From NCBI GenBank assembly GCA_035968315.1, contig JAVYIN010000003.1, positions 62,001-126,000 on the forward strand: DNA of 64,000 nucleotides. Reading direction: 5' to 3'. The DNA comes from Nitrospira sp. (GTDB lineage: Bacteria > Nitrospirota > Nitrospiria > Nitrospirales > Nitrospiraceae). Position numbers and translations under genes: made by a program. This document shows, in pieces, positions 1-6,226 of this stretch. Below the pieces are notes generated by a model, which saw only the letters and a program-made list of their open reading frames with translations, made no database searches and was not told the origin of the DNA. Every line of letters begins with the position of its first letter. Positions within the stretch are counted from its first letter, which is position 1.

Positions 1-1
1 G

Positions 2-664
2 TTCATGCCAGACACGACGGAACTCCTAGTCCGGCAACTCGGCTGCCACCTCGATTTTTCCGCGGCCATCCCGGCTTCTGCCTACCAGTGGGACAACCCC
101 ATGGCCGAGCTTACAATCGCCAAAAGCGCGCCATTGTTCCCGCGTATCGAGATCGCCGCTGACACAAAGACCGCCCCTGTAAAGGACGCAACCAAAGTAC
201 AAAAAGACTCATCGAAAAAAGGAGCCACGCCCGTGAGCGAAACACCCGCAACCCCACAGCCAACGCCTGCCGCAGCCACGCCAACAACCGTACCGGCAGC
301 TCCGGCACCCAGTGCCCCTAGCCCCGCACCTCAAGATCCGCCGCAAATCACCATCGACGAATTCTTCAAGATTCAGCTGAAGACCGCGAAAGTCATCAGC
401 GCGGAGCGCGTGCCCAAGTCAGAAAAACTGCTGAAGCTGCAAGTCTCCCTCGGCACCGAGCAGCGGCAGATCGTCGCAGGCATCGGCAAGAAGTATGAGC
501 CGGAAGCGCTGGTCGGGAAAATGATCGTCATCGTGGCCAATCTGAAACCGGCGAAGCTCATGGGCATCGAATCGCAAGGCATGGTCCTGGCCGCCGGCGA
601 CAGCGAAGTACGCGGTCTCGCGACTGTACTCGAAGACGTGGAACCGGGCACCAAGGTCAAATGA
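2..664 (+). CDS. metG: Methionyl-tRNA synthetase, C-terminal part (5' end outside window)
   Basis: The frame is open to the left edge, so this is the 3' end of a gene starting upstream. The first ~45 residues resemble the end of the MetRS anticodon-binding helical domain (LFPRIE). A low-complexity Ala/Pro/Thr linker of about 65 residues follows, then a Trbp111-type OB-fold tRNA-binding domain (IDEFFKIQLKTAKV near residue 120 to the end, including the IVAGIGKKY and KLMGIESQGM motifs). MetRS charges tRNA-Met in the cytoplasm, and the appended domain raises tRNA affinity and dimerises the enzyme. The catalytic domain is not in view. The stop overlaps the next start by 4 bp (ATGA). Confidence 0.9.
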   Translation, partial: FMPDTTELLVRQLGCHLDFSAAIPASAYQWDNPMAELTIAKSAPLFPRIEIAADTKTAPVKDATKVQKDSSKKGATPVSETPATPQPTPAAATPTTVPAAPAPSAPSPAPQDPPQITIDEFFKIQLKTAKVISAERVPKSEKLLKLQVSLGTEQRQIVAGIGKKYEPEALVGKMIVIVANLKPAKLMGIESQGMVLAAGDSEVRGLATVLEDVEPGTKVK

Positions 665-1530
665 TCCTCGTGCGCACAATCCTTCCTCTCTTGTGCCTTA
701 CGACAATTCTCTCTACGCCGCTCCCCTGCTCCGCTCTCCCCGCTGAAGAGGCACCGCCTCAGGACCTGCACTTGAACGAACCGACACCCACCACCGTGCT
801 GGTGCGTGTCGTCGCCCATGGCTCGATGGTGCTGGGGAAGGAGGTTGGCGGCGCGCGCGTCACGATCACCGACGTGGCCAGCGGCGAGATTCTCGCATCC
901 GGCCTCCAGCAAGGCGACGCGGGCGATCAGAATCAAATCATGCGCACCCCGCGCCTGATGGAAGAGGCGCACTACAGCACACGCCCCTCGGCCGCCTTCA
1001 CCGCCACGCTCGATCTCGTCCGGCCGATCCTCGTGGATATCGCAGCCGAAGGGCCGCTCGCCTTTCCGGCAGCAACCCAGCGCGTCACCACCCGCACCTG
1101 GCTGATTCCCGGCCACGACCTGACCAGCGACGGCATCGTGCTGACACTCTACGGCTACATCGTCCAGATCGAACAGCCCAAAACCGGCGGCGCAGGCCTC
1201 ATCGCCAAAGACGACGTCATGCTCCGGGCCTCCGTGCGAACCCTCTCCGGCGCGCTCGTCCGGCCCCATGGCGATTGGGACTCGCGCAAAGTCCACATCT
1301 ACGGCGAACTGCTCATCGGCCCACAGGTGATCGAGCGCCTGCAACTCTTCTACAGTGGCGACAAGGCCGCCTTCGAAGCACCCTTCTTCGTCCCGCGCCT
1401 CAAAGACGCCCCCGACGGCATCACCCTCCGTGTGATCGCGGCCGATCCGTCGAACGGCAACTTCGGCATCGGCGAAGCCAAATACCCGGTCCTCAGCGAA
1501 CGGTTGCCACCCAAGAGGTCCTCACCATGA
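661..1530 (+). CDS. Secreted protein of unknown function
   Basis: I do not recognise a characterised family. The 289-residue protein begins with a hydrophobic signal segment (residues ~5-25, ending near SALPAEE), so it is probably exported to the periplasm. There is no good lipobox around its Cys residues. The mature part is rich in beta-prone segments (VLVRVVAHGSMVLG, GARVTITDV, DGIVLTLYGYIVQIEQP) and looks like one or two immunoglobulin-like or beta-sandwich domains, possibly binding metal or carbohydrate; that is inference. Its ATG overlaps the metG stop (ATGA), which points to translational coupling. It marks the last conserved gene before the accessory island. Confidence 0.75.
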   Translation: MILVRTILPLLCLTTILSTPLPCSALPAEEAPPQDLHLNEPTPTTVLVRVVAHGSMVLGKEVGGARVTITDVASGEILASGLQQGDAGDQNQIMRTPRLMEEAHYSTRPSAAFTATLDLVRPILVDIAAEGPLAFPAATQRVTTRTWLIPGHDLTSDGIVLTLYGYIVQIEQPKTGGAGLIAKDDVMLRASVRTLSGALVRPHGDWDSRKVHIYGELLIGPQVIERLQLFYSGDKAAFEAPFFVPRLKDAPDGITLRVIAADPSNGNFGIGEAKYPVLSERLPPKRSSP

Positions 1531-1607
1531 AAACGATCGTCCTGCTCCAGGAACACTCTTATACCGATCCGCATAAAAACCCATGGCAGATAATCCCGCA
1601 GTCGCAA

Positions 1608-1719
1608 CTCATTGAAACAGCAACGGGCATGGCGTATGGTCGCGACCAGGAGCGGCGTGTTAGACGGACAGGAACTAGTGGATCCGGCTCTTATGCGGAT
1701 CGGCCTAAACATAGTTAGA
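1608..1719 (+). repeat. 112-bp diverged direct repeat, copy A
   Basis: This copy begins CTCATTGAAACAGCAACGGG and ends at ATAGTTAGAC. It aligns almost end to end with 2596-2708: both contain CTCATTGAAAC, GGCGTATGGT, AGCGGCGTG and CTTATGCG-ATCG blocks in the same order with only 1-base indels. Each copy ends a short distance upstream of the start codon of an unrelated gene. Inside copy A, TTATGCGGATCGG (1691-1703) is an exact inverted match to 1564-1576, so this part could fold with the sequence just upstream. It may be a mobile-cassette boundary or a shared promoter region. Confidence 0.7.
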
Positions 1720-1756
1720 CCGCTTCGGTACGCACAGAAACCACAGGAGTCCAAAC

Positions 1757-2257
1757 ATGACAAAGCCAGTGATCGCTCCCGCGTTCTGCCAAGTTGCCTG
1801 GGTCGTCCGAGACCTTGCAGCCGCCGAGAAATTCTTCCTTGAAACGATGGGAATCAGCCGCTTCATGCACATGGACAACCTTGCAGCAAAGGACACCGAG
1901 GGCACGTATCTCGGGAAACCCGGGAACTGGGTCTGCAACCTTCACATCGCCTACGCAGGAGACACCCAGATCGAACTGATCCAGCCTGTCTCGGGAGCCA
2001 GCATATACCAGGAGTCTCTTGATCGACATGGTGACGCCGTTCAGCACGTGGCGTACTGGCTGGATGATGCGGACTATGATGCCGCGGCTGCTCACCTGGA
2101 GTCCTCGGGCTATCCCCTGATTCAGAGCTTCCGGTTGCCCATCTTACGTGTCGGCTACTACGACACGCGTCGGGTTATTGGCGTCGTAACCGAGATTGTC
2201 GGGTCCACCGAAGCAGGCCATGAACTCCGGCGCAATCTGAAGTCGGGGAACTTTTGA
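1757..2257 (+). CDS. VOC-family (glyoxalase/epimerase fold) protein
   Basis: The 166-residue protein has the paired beta-alpha-beta-beta-beta modules of the vicinal oxygen chelate superfamily. Module 1 starts at QVAWVVRDLAAAEKFF (residues ~12-27) with a strand ending GDTQIELIQP (~68-77). Module 2 starts at VQHVAYWLDD (~95-104) with the closing GVVTEIVGS (~136-144). His and Glu residues at the usual metal positions are present (HVAYW, TEIVG), so it may be a metal-dependent lyase, epimerase or dioxygenase. The substrate cannot be told. AGGAG lies 7 bases before the ATG. Genes of this family are common passengers in mobile gene cassettes, which fits the accessory context. Confidence 0.8.
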   Translation: MTKPVIAPAFCQVAWVVRDLAAAEKFFLETMGISRFMHMDNLAAKDTEGTYLGKPGNWVCNLHIAYAGDTQIELIQPVSGASIYQESLDRHGDAVQHVAYWLDDADYDAAAAHLESSGYPLIQSFRLPILRVGYYDTRRVIGVVTEIVGSTEAGHELRRNLKSGNF

Positions 2258-2328
2258 GGGAGTCGGGGCAACGGTCTCAATCAAAACAACGGTGTCGCTT
2301 TCAACCATGCCTTCCACCTCAGGCCTTG

Positions 2329-2511
2329 TGCATGCGCATCGCCATCATCAACTTTTACCCCGACGAACGATCCAGCGATCTCGGATTCCCGAAACACCAC
2401 CTCGCTGTACGTGACACCATCATTCAGGAAATAGCCGCAGCCGGCTATCAACTCGCTAAGGAGCACAGTTTCCTAGCAAAGCAGTATTTCCTGGAATTCG
2501 TGGCGAAGTAG
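2329..2511 (+). pseudogene. 3' fragment of a SAM-dependent methyltransferase gene
   Basis: The open frame can be read from 2254, but only the part from about 2329 (MRIAIINFYPDER) resembles a protein I know. It looks like the last ~60 residues of a class I SAM methyltransferase of the type that ends with a GYxLxKEHxFLxxQYFLEF segment, seen here as AGYQLAKEHSFLAKQYFLEF. The Rossmann SAM-binding core that should precede it is absent. The frame also has no good ribosome binding site, and its first codons overlap the end of the VOC gene. I read it as a deletion remnant, not as a functional small gene. A short accessory protein is possible but less likely. Confidence 0.6.
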
Positions 2512-2595
2512 GTGAAATGTACGTTCTTTTAAGGAAGGTTCTTATGCCATTCCGCGTGAGGACCAGGGATAGAATAAATAGTCCCATAGGCCCAT

Positions 2596-2708
2596 CTCAT
2601 TGAAACGGCAACAGGCAAGGCGTATGGTTCGCGAACAATAGCGGCGTGCTATACGGACTGACGCTGGTTGGTCCAGATCTTATGCGCATCGATCCAAGCA
2701 TAACTAGC
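2596..2708 (+). repeat. 113-bp diverged direct repeat, copy B
   Basis: This is the second copy of the element at 1608-1719, about 1 kb downstream in the same orientation. It begins CTCATTGAAACGGCAACAGG and ends ATCCAAGCATAACTAGC. It lies just upstream of the gene starting at 2725, as copy A lies upstream of the gene starting at 1757. The exact 13-bp inverted partner of copy A is not conserved here. The module between the two copies therefore carries the VOC gene and the methyltransferase fragment. Confidence 0.7.
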
Positions 2709-2724
2709 TTTAACAGAGGTCTCT

Positions 2725-3264
2725 ATGACTATCTCAGATGCATTGATAATTTTGGCAACTCTGCTAGGCCCTGTTATCGCTGTACAAGTTACGCGGTACG
2801 TTGATGAACGTAAGGAAGAGAAAGGGCGGAAGTTACAGGTATTCAAAACCCTAATGGCTACCCGCGCCTATTCTCTTTCCGCCGCTCATGTTGAAGCGCT
2901 AAACCGAATTGACCTTGAGTTCTCAACTGATCAAGCTACTGAACGAAAGGTTATAGAAGTATGGAAACAATATCTTGACCATCTGGGCGACAAGTCGCTT
3001 ACGCTAGAACGATGGGGGGAAAAGCGAGTCGAGGTTCTTGTAGAACTTCTCTACGTCATGGGTCAGTGCCTCGGCTACAAGTTTGACAAAACACAAATCA
3101 AGAACGGCACATATTCGCCCGTTGCACACGGACGCATTGAAGAAGAGCAAGAAGCTATTCGTGCTCAAACTCTGGAACTCTTGCAAGGCAAGAGGGCCCT
3201 CAATATGTTCGTCACAAATCTACCAAACCCAGCACGGACACAGGATGGATCCAGTGACAGCTAA
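2725..3264 (+). CDS. DUF6680-like hypothetical protein with N-terminal membrane segment
   Basis: The 179-residue protein starts with a hydrophobic stretch (ALIILATLLGPVIAVQV, residues ~6-22) followed by a charged segment (DERKEEKGRK) and a long helical region. This layout resembles the DUF6680 family of short bacterial membrane-anchored proteins, which have no established function. Base composition is clearly AT-richer than the flanking chromosome, with codons such as AAA, ATA and TTA frequent, so recent transfer is likely. AGAGGT lies about 7 bases before the ATG. The family call rests on general pattern only. The protein stays in frame throughout, so the gene appears intact, unlike much of the debris around it. 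Confidence 0.65.
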   Translation: MTISDALIILATLLGPVIAVQVTRYVDERKEEKGRKLQVFKTLMATRAYSLSAAHVEALNRIDLEFSTDQATERKVIEVWKQYLDHLGDKSLTLERWGEKRVEVLVELLYVMGQCLGYKFDKTQIKNGTYSPVAHGRIEEEQEAIRAQTLELLQGKRALNMFVTNLPNPARTQDGSSDS

Positions 3265-3285
3265 CCTATACATCAACACAGGGAG

Positions 3286-3377
3286 CAAAGAGGTCGGAAA
3301 TCTTTTCAGCCCTGCCTTCGGCCTAATGGTTTACTCGCTTCTATCAGGCTCCGAGGAAGGCGTTGATGCGCGTCTGG
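3286..3377 (-). pseudogene. Decayed copy of a brnA 3' end
   Basis: This 92-base stretch aligns (roughly 70 percent by eye) with 3636-3727, which covers the last codons of the BrnA-like gene plus its downstream flank. Read on the minus strand it gives QTRINAFLGA followed by stop codons, against QTRINALLRAYMEAHKS in the intact gene. It is a degraded duplicate of the antitoxin terminus and flank, with no surviving start. Confidence 0.6.
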
Positions 3378-3401
3378 AGCTGAACTCCACGGTCAGCACT
3401 G

Positions 3402-3640
3402 TTACGGGTTGGTCGCGGCTTTCCAGATCTGCGTGATCGGCTCGGCATCGGCGCTTGCGCCGGAATGGGAGAGTCCGTAGAGGTCTTCGATGGTGCGCAG
3501 GACATTGTAGTGGGTGATGCGCTGGTCTGAGCGCCCCGCTTTCACCATGGGGCCGACGAAGAGCGTCACGATTCGATTATTCTCCTTTGCCTTATCACTA
3601 TCCTCATCCCACGTCACAATCAGCAGGGGTCGAAACAAAG
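3402..3640 (-). pseudogene. 3' fragment of a phosphoesterase-family (acid/alkaline phosphatase) gene
   Basis: The minus-strand frame reads LLIVTWDEDSDKAKENNRIV, then VTLFVGPMVKAGR and THYNVLRTIEDLYGL, ending ITQIWKAATNP. This matches my recollection of the C-terminus of bacterial phosphoesterases of the PF04185 type (AcpA or phospholipase C superfamily). These proteins have a metal-binding WDE and a conserved THYN-LRTIEDLYGL tail. Only about 75 residues remain of a family usually 300-500 long. The conserved N-terminal metal and nucleophile motifs are gone, and the reading frame runs directly into the brnA downstream flank at about 3636. A 5'-truncated remnant left by recombination is the simplest reading. 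Confidence 0.65.
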
Positions 3641-3672
3641 GGGTCGGGAGTCTTTTCACCCCGCCTTCTGTT

Positions 3673-3939
3673 TCAGGACTTGTGCGCTTCCATGTAGGCC
3701 CTGAGAAGCGCGTTGATTCGCGTCTGATAGCCTGGGCCTTTTGCCTTAAACCACTTCAAGACCTGTTGATCGAGCCGGATCGTGACCGCCGTCTTGGGCT
3801 CAGGCAGCCTGAGCACCGCATGCTTGAAGAAGGCTTTCCCCTGCTCAAGGATATCGGACGTATCAATAGCCTTATCCTTGAGCGCATCAATTTTTGCCCA
3901 GTTCGTCCGCGACCGCTTCTTGGTAGTGTTTTTCTTCAC
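3673..3939 (-). CDS. brnA: BrnA-family antitoxin, orphan
   Basis: The 88-residue protein has a basic N-terminus, then RSRTNWAKIDALKDKAIDTS, and a ribbon-helix-helix-like C-terminus (TAVTIRLDQQVLKWFKAKG, then GYQTRINALLRAYMEAHKS). This is the typical BrnA layout. BrnA neutralises the RNase toxin BrnT and represses the brnTA promoter. The start is a GTG inside the end of the upstream BrnT-like stub, an overlap normal for brnTA. The toxin gene upstream appears to survive only as a C-terminal piece, so this antitoxin would be an orphan and may act as an anti-addiction remnant or a stand-alone repressor. A second, decayed copy of its 3' end sits at 3286-3377. Confidence 0.8.
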   Translation of the reverse strand: MKKNTTKKRSRTNWAKIDALKDKAIDTSDILEQGKAFFKHAVLRLPEPKTAVTIRLDQQVLKWFKAKGPGYQTRINALLRAYMEAHKS

Positions 3940-4000
3940 GTGTATTCGCCTTTCGCGCTGAGATAATCCGAATCAAAACTAGCTCCGTCCAGCACACCGT
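3887..4000 (-). pseudogene. C-terminal stub of a BrnT-family toxin gene
   Basis: The frame ending at 3887 reads LVLIRIISARKANTREEKHYQEA near its end. The IRIISARKA-T-EE-HY pattern is the conserved C-terminus of BrnT RNase toxins. An open frame continues to 4090, but the residues before about 4000 (SHGHRITASGEVIKSDFLG) do not resemble the BrnT N-terminus (F-WD--K---N--KHGV). The catalytic half therefore looks deleted and replaced by unrelated sequence. The stub overlaps the brnA start by about 53 bp, as in intact brnTA operons. Loss of the toxin with retention of the antitoxin is common in decaying toxin-antitoxin loci. Confidence 0.6.
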
Positions 4001-4020
4001 ACATATATCATGTATGTACG
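3998..4020. promoter_or_regulatory. AT-rich palindrome, possible operator
   Basis: CGTACATA (3998-4005) and TATGTACG (4013-4020) form perfect 8-bp inverted arms around a 7-base spacer. It stands out as AT-rich in GC-rich surroundings. It lies between the BrnT stub and the divergent CDF gene, where a brnTA operator or a promoter of the metal exporter could be. Assignment to either is inference. Confidence 0.35.
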
Positions 4021-4097
4021 TCAACGGCACTCCCAAGAAGTCGCTCTTGATTACTTCACCGCTTGCCGTGATCCGATGACCGTGCGACACTACGCCT

Positions 4098-5042
4098 ATG
4101 ACCGGCCTTGCCTCATTTGAGCATCTGCGTTCCCGGCTCTACCTCTCCCTGGGGCTCAATGCCCTAATCATCACGGCTGAATTCATCGGCGGGTTCATCC
4201 TCGATAGCATCGGACTGATGAGCGACGCCGGGCACAATCTCGTGGATCAGGGCTCGCTCTTTCTGGCGCTCTACGCACACATCCTCACCAAGCAGCCGGC
4301 CAGCGCCGCACGCACGTTCGGCTACCATCGCGCCGGCGTCATTGCCGCGTTCCTCAACTCGTTCATCCTGGTGCTGACGGCGATCGGCATCACCCTCGTG
4401 GGAATCAAACGATTGCTGCATCCGGTCCCCGTCGATGGCGGATGGATCATGGGCATTGCCGCCATGAGCTTTGCCGCCAACCTCAGCATCGCTCTGCTGC
4501 TCCAACATGGTGCGAAAGACGACCTGAATATTCGCAGCGCCTTTTGGCACATGTTGGGCGATGCCTGGGTCTCGCTCGGCGTGGTGCTGAGCGGCGGCGC
4601 GATCATGCTGACGGGCTGGACGGTGCTCGATCCGCTCATCAGTCTGCTCGTGGTCGGCGCCATTCTTCACGGGGCCTGGCCGCTGTTCAGAGAATCGCTG
4701 GATGTCTTGCTGGAATCCACCCCGCCCACGATTAGCGCATCACACGTCGCCACAACCATCGAATCCCTGCCAGGCGTAAAGAACGTCCACGATCTCCACA
4801 TCTGGGCCGTGGAACCCCGCCTGATCATGCTGACCTGTCATGTACTGGTAGATGGCAACGACGAGGGACTGACGAACGCCTTGCTGCACACGATCCGCGA
4901 TCGTGTGTCGTCGGACTTCGGCATTCATCACATGACGATTCAAATGGGCACCCACTGTTGTGAACCCGACACCGTCCACTGCGACCTCACCAAACTTCCG
5001 GCCCACTGCCACCCCCTTGAATCCCACACCCATCACCATTGA
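4098..5042 (+). CDS. Cation diffusion facilitator (Zn/Cd/Co-type) exporter
   Basis: The 314-residue inner-membrane antiporter belongs to the CDF family, which moves divalent metal out of the cytoplasm in exchange for protons. Six membrane helices are visible in residues ~12-200. The paired metal-site motifs are intact: DAGHNLVD (His46, Asp50) in helix 2 and HMLGD (His151, Asp155) in helix 5, an HD-HD arrangement usual for zinc and cadmium transporters. A cytoplasmic ferredoxin-like domain follows (VKNVHDLHIWAVEP, ~255-268). The tail is rich in His and Cys (HCC, HCHPLESHTHHH), probably for metal sensing or binding. A COG0523 GTPase follows 71 bp downstream, which supports a role in metal homeostasis. 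Confidence 0.92.
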   Translation: MTGLASFEHLRSRLYLSLGLNALIITAEFIGGFILDSIGLMSDAGHNLVDQGSLFLALYAHILTKQPASAARTFGYHRAGVIAAFLNSFILVLTAIGITLVGIKRLLHPVPVDGGWIMGIAAMSFAANLSIALLLQHGAKDDLNIRSAFWHMLGDAWVSLGVVLSGGAIMLTGWTVLDPLISLLVVGAILHGAWPLFRESLDVLLESTPPTISASHVATTIESLPGVKNVHDLHIWAVEPRLIMLTCHVLVDGNDEGLTNALLHTIRDRVSSDFGIHHMTIQMGTHCCEPDTVHCDLTKLPAHCHPLESHTHHH

Positions 5043-5113
5043 CCTTTCCACCAGCCCCTCTCACCCGGTAGAATGTGATTCCTGTCAGGCACCTGTTACC
5101 CGTGGGATCATTC

Positions 5114-6070
5114 ATGACATCTGCTCCCGTTCCGTTCTATCTCCTCTGCGGCTCGCTCGGCGCGGGCAAGACTACGCTGCTGATGCGGCTGCTGGAATAT
5201 TGGAAACAGCAGGGACGCCGCGTGGGCGTGCTGATGAATGAGGCGGGCGAGATCAGCATCGACGGGCCGCGCGCCGGCACCATCGCCGAGCAGGTCATGA
5301 ACCTCGCCGGCGGCTGCGTCTGCTGCGATACCAAAGAAGATCTCTCCTGGGGGATCGCCCAACTGGTGCGCGATACGGGCGCGGACCTCTTGATCTTGGA
5401 ATGTTCAGGGCTCGCCGATCCGGCCGAAGTGATCGATGCGGTCACAGACCTCTATACCGCCCGTCTCGCCACATTGGAACGGGTGATCGCCCTCCTGCAT
5501 CCCATTGCCAGCGAGACCAGCCACTCCAGCCAATACGTCACCACGCAAGCGATTCGTTGCGCGGACGAACTCATCCTCAACAAGCAGGATCTCTACGTGC
5601 CCGGCCATTGGGAAGAGTTCAAGCGCGGGATCGTGGCACAAAACCCCTATGCCCGGCTTTGGGAAACCGCCCACGCCCGCATCGACCCCGCCGCTTTGCT
5701 GGCTCCTATCCAAACCAACCGCCCCACGGCCCGGACAAATGTCGCATTTGGCGCACCTCGCCCCTCAGGCTCATCCCAGCGGGCGGACTACCATCCCATC
5801 GCCACGACCGTACGGCTCCCACGCCCCCTGAATCGTGAACGCTTTCAAGCCTGGAGCAACGCCCTGCCCAAGGAACTCGAACGCGCCAAAGGCTTCTTCC
5901 GATTTGAGCACGAACCGGAGTTGCAGGAATTCCAGTACGCCCCGCCGGGACAAGCTACCGTGACCCCTATCATGCTGCTCGACGAACCCAATCCGGCCAT
6001 TGTGCTCATTGGGCGCGGCTTCGATCATGAACAATGCCAGGCTCGCCTGCTGGCCTGTATGACGTCGTGA
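5114..6070 (+). CDS. CobW/COG0523 (G3E) GTP-binding metallochaperone-like protein
   Basis: I chose the ATG at 5114 over one at 5075 because the conserved fold begins immediately after it (VPFYLLCGSLGAGKTTLL). Visible features are the Walker A (GSLGAGKT, residues 13-20), the GGCVCC metal-binding motif (~66-71) and the guanine-specificity motif NKQD (156-159). A CobW C-terminal domain ends the protein (HPIATTVRLPRPLNRERF onward). G3E proteins use GTP hydrolysis to deliver Zn, Co or Ni to client proteins. It has no His-rich linker. The neighbouring CDF exporter suggests the pair handles zinc or a similar metal. The exact metal and client are unknown. Confidence 0.85.
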   Translation: MTSAPVPFYLLCGSLGAGKTTLLMRLLEYWKQQGRRVGVLMNEAGEISIDGPRAGTIAEQVMNLAGGCVCCDTKEDLSWGIAQLVRDTGADLLILECSGLADPAEVIDAVTDLYTARLATLERVIALLHPIASETSHSSQYVTTQAIRCADELILNKQDLYVPGHWEEFKRGIVAQNPYARLWETAHARIDPAALLAPIQTNRPTARTNVAFGAPRPSGSSQRADYHPIATTVRLPRPLNRERFQAWSNALPKELERAKGFFRFEHEPELQEFQYAPPGQATVTPIMLLDEPNPAIVLIGRGFDHEQCQARLLACMTS

Positions 6071-6226
6071 CACATAAGACGTGAACAGCGACCCGTGGGT
6101 TGAGGCAATGCCTCTCTCCAAAACCTGTTCCCCTGCACGAGCCGCCGATTTTGATTTGTCTCCCGCGGAACGCAATGGTAGGATGCTCCTCCGTGAGGGT
6201 CAGGCCGGGCTCATGGAGACTGCGGC

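Noticed and set aside
373-1344. Long antisense ORF over the metG end and the secreted gene
   Set aside because: It is a GC-driven shadow of two genes that overlap properly on the plus strand; the translation shows no recognisable domain.
1608-2708. Integron attC sites
   Set aside because: Copy A contains GTTAGAC-like heptamers and cassette-like genes follow, but the heptamers are direct, not inverted, no matching RYYYAAC partner is found, copy B lacks the heptamer, and no integrase gene is visible.
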